DNA from: JAICWP01 sp035278025
GTDB taxonomy: Bacteria > Acidobacteriota > Terriglobia > Terriglobales > Acidobacteriaceae
Assembly (NCBI GenBank): GCA_035278025.1
Contig: DATEJK010000102.1
Coordinates: 1-35,148 of the forward strand
Length of the DNA stretch: 35,148 nt
Direction of reading: 5' to 3'
Shown here: positions 30,214 through 35,148 of the stretch, one piece after another
Numbering within the stretch: the stretch's first letter is position 1
Layout of the letters: each line of letters opens with the position of its first letter
The notes under the pieces: generated by a model
The model's database searches: none
Seen by the model: the letters and a program-made list of their open reading frames with translations, nothing else
What the model was told of the DNA's origin: nothing
Position numbers and translations under genes: made by a program

Positions 30214-31142
30214 TAACTTTCCCCTTGCCCGCTGGAGGCCTCGGCCTTCTGATCGGAGAACGGTTTGGCAGGCGGTTTTTGCGCCAGCTGGGCGCGAATA
30301 TTCAGCTGCAGGTCACGAACGTCAACCGCCATCAATTCCTCGGCTTGGCGGGCATCCAGGCCTTGTTGCATCAGCGACTTGCGGATATTCGCCCGCAGCG
30401 CGGCCGCCACCTTCTCCAACCTCCGGCTGACATTGGAAGCGTGTATGCCCAACGTCCCTCCCACTTCGGCCAGGGTGCGATGGTCGAGATAATAGGAAGC
30501 CAGCAGGAAGCGCTCTTCGTTGGCAAGAGCGGCCAGGACGTTATCCACGGCGGTTTGTAACCGTGGGTCCACGGCGGCCTCAGGCTCGGAAGCCGGGGCG
30601 GCATATTGCTCGCCGGCCTCCTCCTGCTCCTCCAGGCTTACCAGGCGTTTTTGGGTGCGGTAGCGATTGATGTACTCCTGGGCGAGAACGGTGCGCAGCC
30701 AGCCTTCGAGGGAGCCCCGCCCGGTGTAGAAGTCGAGTTTGCAAACGCGCCTGCCCTCGCGCACGGCAGTGCCGAACAGGTCGGCATAGAGGGAATCGGC
30801 CAACTCCCGGGCGGCTGAGTCTTCGCGCGCGATGTGATGAGCGGCGGAGTACAGCTTTTCGCGGTAGCGCAGGAGGAAGCTTTCCCAAGCCGCTTCGTTG
30901 CCGGCGGCGCAGGCTCGCGCCAGCACCAACTCCTGCAGGCGCAAAGCGGCAAAAAAATGGCGGGCAGCGGCAGGCGGATCGCTGGGGGAAAGGTACTTAC
31001 AGCCCACCTGGCGCAGAATGTCGCGCAGGCCGCCAATGTTGATTCCGAACCTCTGCCCATCGCTCTGGGGGAACAACTCTTCCGCAAGGGCGGGCAGCAC
31101 CGAAGCCCAAACCGGTTCGGAGACGTTGGCGGCGCGGGTCAT
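30213..31142 (-). CDS. Sigma-70 family (ECF-like) RNA polymerase sigma factor
   Basis: The 309-residue protein has a sigma region 2-like segment (AAWESFLLRYREKLYSAAHHIA, SLYADLFG), GRGSLEGWLRTVLAQEYINRYR, and a region 4 helix-turn-helix (RTLAEVGGTLGIHASNVSRRLEKV). It is longer than typical ECF sigmas: about 80 N-terminal residues and a 50-residue C-terminal tail extend beyond the conserved parts. The ATG at 31142 is preferred; a TTG at 31163 would add seven residues. It overlaps the anti-sigma gene by one base, so they form a two-gene switch. A dyad CAGGAA-CA-TTCCTG lies 66 bp upstream of the start. Confidence 0.85.
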   Translation of the reverse strand: MTRAANVSEPVWASVLPALAEELFPQSDGQRFGINIGGLRDILRQVGCKYLSPSDPPAAARHFFAALRLQELVLARACAAGNEAAWESFLLRYREKLYSAAHHIAREDSAARELADSLYADLFGTAVREGRRVCKLDFYTGRGSLEGWLRTVLAQEYINRYRTQKRLVSLEEQEEAGEQYAAPASEPEAAVDPRLQTAVDNVLAALANEERFLLASYYLDHRTLAEVGGTLGIHASNVSRRLEKVAAALRANIRKSLMQQGLDARQAEELMAVDVRDLQLNIRAQLAQKPPAKPFSDQKAEASSGQGES

Positions 31143-31207
31143 GAGCTTTTCGGATAGTACCAATTTTTGTTTCCAAAGCCGAGGTTTGCTGCACCCACGA
31201 GCGCTTC

Positions 31208-31221
31208 CAGGAACATTCCTG
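31208..31221. promoter_or_regulatory. Dyad CAGGAA-CA-TTCCTG upstream of the sigma factor gene
   Basis: A perfect 6-bp inverted repeat with a 2-bp centre lies 66-79 bp upstream of the ATG of the sigma gene. Its half GGAA(C/T) resembles the -35 of ECF promoters, but no partner -10 is visible, so it may be an operator or a chance hairpin. Confidence 0.25.
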
Positions 31222-31313
31222 AAACACAGAACACCGGGCGGCCTTCTAAGTCGCGGCTCAGCCGCCGCGGGGGAAGCGAGCGGCGAGGGTTGGGGAGAAG
31301 TTCCCGGACTTAA

Positions 31314-32024
31314 TCAGGCGCGATGGAGGCCGAGCGAGGTGGTGGCGGAATCCTGTCGCACCTGCTTCAGGTGAGCGCGCATGCACTGGCGCGCCCGCTC
31401 GGAATCGTGACTTTCTACCGCCTTGAGGATGCGCTTGTGATGATATTGGCCGCGCTCAGCGCCGCCTTTGGTCAGAAACGTGCGCATGCGCTGTTCCCGC
31501 AGCAGGCCGACTATGGAATCTATCAACGAGAGGATGAGCGGGTTAGCGGCCGCTTCCGCCAGGGCGAGGTGAAAGTCCAAATCCGCCTCGATGAACGCAT
31601 CGCCGTCCTGGCGGGAGGCGTCCATCACGGTTACCGCCTCGCGCATGCTGGCCAGGTGCTGCTCTTCCGCCCGCGCCGCCGCCAGGGCCGCGATTTCCGG
31701 TTCCAGAATGTCGCGCACCTCGGCCAAGTGCGTCGAGCCTTCCGCCTGCCCGATTCTCATCATTAAGCCAAGCGATTGCCGGATGGCGTGCGAGGTGCCG
31801 TTGGTGATGAACGTTCCCCGCCCCGAGTAAGACTCGACCAGACCTTTTTCGCTGAGCGCCTTGATGGCCTCACGAACCGCTGTCCGGCTCACCCCGAACT
31901 GCTCAGCCAATTCGCGTTCCGCCGGCAGTTGGTCGCCGGTTTTCAGGGTACCTTTCAGAATTGACTCTTCAATCTGCTTTACGATTTGTTCGTACAGGCG
32001 CGAAGTACGAATAGTCTTGTACAC
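31314..32024 (-). CDS. FadR-subfamily GntR transcriptional regulator (FCD domain)
   Basis: The 236-residue protein has an N-terminal winged helix (LYEQIVKQIEESILKGTLKTGDQLPAERELAEQFGVSRTAVREAIKALSEKGLVES, 10-65, with the GntR signature), and a C-terminal helical FCD ligand domain (about 95-225: EVRDILEPEIAALAAARA, DLDFHLALAEAAANPLILSL, HHKRILKAVESHDSERARQCMRAHL) with the His/Asp metal-site residues of the family. FCD proteins sense organic acids such as lactate, glycolate or gluconate. The start is GTG at 32024 with GGAG about 9 nt upstream. The gene is not next to a recognisable carbon-utilisation gene, so its targets lie elsewhere or in the neighbouring propeller gene. Confidence 0.92.
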   Translation of the reverse strand: MYKTIRTSRLYEQIVKQIEESILKGTLKTGDQLPAERELAEQFGVSRTAVREAIKALSEKGLVESYSGRGTFITNGTSHAIRQSLGLMMRIGQAEGSTHLAEVRDILEPEIAALAAARAEEQHLASMREAVTVMDASRQDGDAFIEADLDFHLALAEAAANPLILSLIDSIVGLLREQRMRTFLTKGGAERGQYHHKRILKAVESHDSERARQCMRAHLKQVRQDSATTSLGLHRA

Positions 32025-32059
32025 AAGCTAAACTCCGGGTTCTCAGGCTGAACCATGTC

Positions 32060-32073
32060 ATACCACTATACCA
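32060..32073 (-). promoter_or_regulatory. Tandem TGGTAT motif, possible operator
   Basis: Two TGGTAT hexamers (minus strand; ATACCA at 32060-32065 and 32068-32073 on plus) lie 36-49 bp upstream of the GTG of the GntR-type gene. GntR/FCD proteins often bind TGGT-containing sites and regulate themselves, but a palindrome is absent. Confidence 0.25.
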
Positions 32074-32176
32074 GAGTTCCTGACAATAACCGCGCAACTG
32101 GCTGCTCTGCCTAGACTTAACGACAACAAAAACCCGGTGGCAGTGGGGGTGGTACTAAGCTTATTGAGTTTCGCGC

Positions 32177-33196
32177 CTACTGCGGCGAGACCACCAGCAG
32201 GTGAAAGCTTCCAGGCACCACGCTGGGATAGGGATGCGGATGCTCCTTGCTGGGCGCGGGAGGCGGACCCAGTTTGGCGGCAGCCAGGTAGATTTTGCCC
32301 GTCTTAGTGTCCAGCGCCATAGTGCGGGCGCTCTTCTCCGTGGACACCGTTTCCAGCACTTTGTACCGGTCGGCGCTCTCCTGCTTGATCACAGTGAGGG
32401 TGCCATCATGACCGTTGGAAGAGAACACCAGCTTGCGGGCGGAATCGTAGCCGGCGGCATCCGGGCCTTCGCCGATGGCAACGGTGGTTACCACCTTGCC
32501 GCTGTCCGCATCCACTACCGCCATCAATTTATTGTCGCAGACCGCAAACAGCCGCCGGGCAGGGACGTCGAAGGCCAAGCCGGAAGGCTCCTCGCAGGGC
32601 GCAGCCGGCCAGGTCTGCTTGACCTTAAGGGTGTGCGGGTCGAGGCGGACGATTTCACTCTTGTCCTCGATGTTGTCGTAAACGTTGCCCTTGACGTCAG
32701 TGGCGGGAAACTCCGGCTTGCCGCCCAGGGCGATGGTGCCCAGCACCTTGCCAGTGGCGGCGTCAATGGCGGTTGCGTCCTTGCTGCCGCCATTAAAAGC
32801 GAACACGCGCTTGCTGGCGGGATCGTAGAGGATGCCGTCGGGATTCACGCCCGCTTTCACCTTCTGCAACACGGCATGAGTCTTCAGATTGAAGACCACC
32901 ACTTCCCCGCTGCCGCCGTCGCTGATGAAACCGCGGTTCAGGCTGTGGTCCACGGCGATGCCATGCACGTGCTTCATGCCCGAAATCTTGCCCACCGGCT
33001 TGTCCGAATCCAAATTGACCACGTCCACCACGGTGTTGTGCGCCACATAGAGCGTCCGGGCGGCGGAATCCGCGTAGAGATAATCCCAGCCGCCTTCTCC
33101 GGGAATAGGAATATTGCCGGTAACTTTGTAGTGCTGTGCGTTGGCTGCCAGGGAAGCGCTCAGCAAAATCAGGACTGCCGCCATCGTGGTGCGCAT
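32177..33196 (-). CDS. Secreted YncE-like beta-propeller protein
   Basis: The 339-residue protein has a signal peptide (TTMAAVLILLSASLAANAQ) and then repeats of 40-50 residues with the pattern Y-A-Asn/Asp-strand and DxxTGKVLGTI, like YVTN/YncE seven-bladed propellers (VVNLDSDKPVGKIS, VVFNLKTHAVLQKV, AIDAATGKVLGTIAL, AVVDADSGKVVTTVAI). Such proteins act in the periplasm, often in metal or cofactor storage and stress. The ATG at 33196 follows GGAGAG by 8 nt; an upstream start (33280) would add 28 basic residues. It is divergent from the Ni/Co transporter gene across a 337-base gap. Confidence 0.87.
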   Translation of the reverse strand: MRTTMAAVLILLSASLAANAQHYKVTGNIPIPGEGGWDYLYADSAARTLYVAHNTVVDVVNLDSDKPVGKISGMKHVHGIAVDHSLNRGFISDGGSGEVVVFNLKTHAVLQKVKAGVNPDGILYDPASKRVFAFNGGSKDATAIDAATGKVLGTIALGGKPEFPATDVKGNVYDNIEDKSEIVRLDPHTLKVKQTWPAAPCEEPSGLAFDVPARRLFAVCDNKLMAVVDADSGKVVTTVAIGEGPDAAGYDSARKLVFSSNGHDGTLTVIKQESADRYKVLETVSTEKSARTMALDTKTGKIYLAAAKLGPPPAPSKEHPHPYPSVVPGSFHLLVVSPQ

Positions 33197-33533
33197 AGTT
33201 AGATCTCTCCTTGCCGCTGGCCTTGAGCCGCTGGACACCCGCCGGGCCCGGGCCGACTTCACCGCCGTAGTGGAACTCATTCAACCTTAAGTCAGGCTTA
33301 AGGATTGGCAACCTTCCCGCTCGCGGCGCCGTTCCGGGAAACGAATCACGCAACTGCAGCAGCCGGGGGGCTTGTGCCGCCAGCAGGGCGAAAACACAAC
33401 ATAGTCCCCCAAAGCGGACCTCCTCGCGGCTTGGCGGCACATCCGAAGATCCACCTGCACGCAAGCTGGCCCGTCGCCTCTACAAAGATGTGCAACAATA
33501 TTCGGTGCGAAGCTGAAACGCCCCGAGGATGAA
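33197..33533. other. Divergent intergenic region between YncE-like and Ni/Co transporter genes
   Basis: No gene is apparent in these 337 bases. GGAGAG at about 33204-33209 on the minus strand serves the YncE-like gene and GAGG at 33525-33528 serves the transporter. A dyad CCTTAAG-N5-CTTAAGG (33285-33303) is the most obvious regulatory element. No cobalamin riboswitch core is recognisable. Confidence 0.5.
33285..33303. promoter_or_regulatory. Operator-like dyad CCTTAAG-TCAGG-CTTAAGG
   Basis: A perfect 7-bp inverted repeat with a 5-bp centre stands 89 bp upstream of the YncE-like start codon and 231 bp upstream of the transporter start. Its size fits a dimeric repressor such as an ArsR/SmtB-, NikR- or MerR-type metal sensor; that is inference. 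Confidence 0.4.
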
Positions 33534-34328
33534 TTGATCAGCCTGCTCACCATTTTGGCGGTTGGGTTCGTTCTCGGAATGCGCCACGCCACCGACGCCG
33601 ACCACGTGATCGCCGTCAGCACCATCGTGACCCGCGAACATAAGGCCAGCCGAGCCGCGCTGATTGGCGCCGCCTGGGGCCTGGGACACACGGTGACCAT
33701 CTTTGCCGTGGGCTCCATCCTGATTCTTTTCCGCGTTACCCTGCCGCCGCGAGCAGGCCTCTCCATGGAACTGGCGGTCGGACTCATGCTCATCGTGCTG
33801 GGCCTTCGCAATCTTCGCGCCAGCTTTTCCTGGCCGCTGGGTTCGCCCCGGCATGAGCGCCAGCCTGCCGTTCACTACCACGCCCACGGCGACTACATTC
33901 ACGCCCACGCCAGCACGCCCGACATTCCTCCTTCGCACGTCCACCAGCAGACGCCGGTCAGCAGGCTCGACCGCTGGTTCGGACGCTCGTCGCTTTACGC
34001 CATGGCGCGCCCGCTGCTCATCGGCATTGTGCACGGCCTGGCCGGCTCCGCCGCCATTGCCCTGCTGGTGTTGAGCACCATTCCTTCGGCGCGCTGGGCG
34101 GTGGGTTACCTGGTGATCTTCGGTCTCGGCACCATCCTGGGCATGATGCTTATCACCCTGGCCATGGCTTCCACCTTCTCTTTCGGGCAGAAGCACTTTG
34201 TGAACGTGGGCCGCCACTTTGAATGGGCGGCGGGCGCCATCAGCCTCGTTTTCGGGATGTTCGTGACCTACCAGATCGGCTTCGGGGCCGGCCTGTTCAC
34301 CGCCAACCCCATCTGGATTCCAAAGTAG
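33534..34328 (+). CDS. NiCoT-like/UreH-type nickel-cobalt transporter
   Basis: The 264-residue membrane protein has about six helices and the NiCoT-type signature HX4DH in the first helix (GMRHATDADHVIAV), followed by GLGHTVTIFAVG. A His-rich cytoplasmic or periplasmic loop (HYHAHGDYIHAHAS, then HVHQQ) sits between helices 3 and 4 at about 116-142, a metal-trapping feature. GIVHGLAGSAAIALLVLST is the second family motif. TTG at 33534 is the likely start because the ATG at 33529 is out of frame, and GAGG precedes it. Ni2+ or Co2+ uptake would feed hydrogenase, urease or cobalamin-dependent enzymes such as the B12-binding HpnJ, though that link is only suggestive. Confidence 0.88.
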   Translation: MISLLTILAVGFVLGMRHATDADHVIAVSTIVTREHKASRAALIGAAWGLGHTVTIFAVGSILILFRVTLPPRAGLSMELAVGLMLIVLGLRNLRASFSWPLGSPRHERQPAVHYHAHGDYIHAHASTPDIPPSHVHQQTPVSRLDRWFGRSSLYAMARPLLIGIVHGLAGSAAIALLVLSTIPSARWAVGYLVIFGLGTILGMMLITLAMASTFSFGQKHFVNVGRHFEWAAGAISLVFGMFVTYQIGFGAGLFTANPIWIPK

Positions 34329-34563
34329 GGCTGGACGCCTGAATTTTGCAGCCAGTCCGGCCGCACAGGCGCAAACGGGTTGTGCGCCAACCCACGAATG
34401 AGTGTGCTCTTTTCAGGCTGGTTCCTGCTTATCGGTTCCGATGCATCAGACCCTCAGCATCGTCCACCAGCACCGCCTCGTATTTTTCACAAGACGGCGG
34501 AAGCCGGCCCGAACGACCAGCTTCCCGGACTGTAGTAGTTGACCTGATGGGCGGCGGCGATGG

Positions 34564-34923
34564 TCACCGCGGCATACGCAAGTCAATGCGCTTGGCGTGA
34601 AAAACACCCTTCTTATTCACATTTCCTAGCACGATCACGAAGGAACCCTCTTTAAATTCGTCCTGCTGGGCTGGCTGGCCCTGTTTGGTCCACTCCGTCG
34701 CGTCGTCATAGTAGATCTGCCGCTCGATGCTCTCCATGTTTGCCTGGCCGCCCCGCACAATCAACCTGGAATCCTTCTTATCCATCCGGACAATGCTGCC
34801 CTGCCAGCGAGCTTCCTTGCCGGCCGCTTTCTTGCTCTGATCGCTGTTGGTGGTAGCTGACAACTGGCCGACACCGAGGGTCCCCACTATTAGCAGAATG
34901 ACCGCTATGGCTGATAACCTCAT
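34564..34923 (-). CDS. Small secreted protein with OB-like domain (DUF5666-like)
   Basis: The 119-residue protein has a signal peptide (AIAVILLIVGTLGVGQLSAT) and a short beta-rich domain (WQGSIVRMDKKDSRLIVRGG, EGSFVIVLGNVNKKGVFHAKRIDL). The pattern of a GxI-x-D-x3-I-V strand followed by a later VxG and a C-terminal A-x-R-I resembles the OB-fold-like DUF5666 group. No catalytic residues are visible. GGGAG 6 nt before the ATG at 34923 decides the start over an upstream one. It is convergent with the nickel/cobalt gene across 235 bases in which I see nothing. Confidence 0.75.
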   Translation of the reverse strand: MRLSAIAVILLIVGTLGVGQLSATTNSDQSKKAAGKEARWQGSIVRMDKKDSRLIVRGGQANMESIERQIYYDDATEWTKQGQPAQQDEFKEGSFVIVLGNVNKKGVFHAKRIDLRMPR

Positions 34924-35148
34924 GGCATCTCCCTTCAACGGCGCGGGCCAGCGTTGGTTGGTGACCGGTGTCGGTCCGCGACGGTGCGCGAGAGCATAGC
35001 CGGGTTCAGGCGCGCAGTAAAGTCCAATTTGTAAGGCGCACACCACAGAAAGTTACAAAATGGCTCTGCCCGGATTGTTAAAAGCGCTTCCATCCCCAGG
35101 GCATCGACTGAGCCTAATTCCGCAAAGTGCCCCACTCGAGCAAGAACC

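Noticed and set aside
33197..33533. Cobalamin riboswitch before the Ni/Co transporter
   Set aside because: No B12-box (GCCACUG-like) sequence was found in the gap.

Overview
The window is high-GC bacterial chromosome with ordinary housekeeping genes (thiD, pyrF, queF, smpB, a mutT-type Nudix gene) mixed with many secreted and envelope proteins. The set suggests an Acidobacteriota (Terriglobia-like) genome: a hopanoid radical SAM enzyme (HpnJ), a bactofilin, a secretin with a C-terminal cohesin-like domain beside pseudopilins, secreted S9 peptidase and YncE-type propellers, and several small secreted proteins of a kind common in that phylum. This assignment is inference from gene content. I saw no rRNA, tRNA, CRISPR array, prophage or insertion sequence.

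Left part (1-8600). The end of a DipZ/thioredoxin-like protein overlaps a Nudix gene, followed by a DUF4386 membrane protein. On the minus strand lies a striking pair: a soluble PRC-barrel/MgtE-N/CBS protein followed by an NRAMP-family transporter whose metal-site residues are of the magnesium-transporting NRMT type, not the Mn/Fe type. Next come thiD, a secreted RlpA-like protein, pyrF, a secreted unknown protein and queF.

Middle part (8800-19800). A plus-strand envelope block encodes an HlyD/RND adaptor, a TPR protein, an S9 peptidase and a TolC-type channel, with no inner-membrane pump. It is followed by a tight four-gene operon: hpnJ, two sister four-helix DMT/SMR membrane proteins, and a geranylgeranyl-reductase-like flavoprotein. 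I read this as a candidate hopanoid or isoprenoid lipid tailoring and flipping unit. A methyltransferase and a bactofilin are encoded convergently.

Right part (19900-35148). A candidate 60-residue small protein has a leader with competing stem-loops. Then come an acidobacterial-type secreted protein, a minus-strand secretin-pseudopilin-pseudopilin operon, smpB, an outer-membrane barrel-like protein, an HSDL2-like SDR, a small secreted protein, a Gfo/Idh/MocA oxidoreductase, a sigma factor overlapping a membrane anti-sigma factor with Asp-box repeats outside the membrane, a FadR-type regulator, a YncE-like propeller divergent from a Ni/Co transporter, and a small secreted protein.

Several genes lack a Shine-Dalgarno sequence and instead carry a TAnnnT box 6-8 nt before the start codon, as expected for leaderless transcripts. 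The strongest candidates for undescribed biology are the detached MgtE sensor next to the NRMT-type transporter, the hpnJ/SMR-pair/reductase operon, and the small gene with the switch-like leader.
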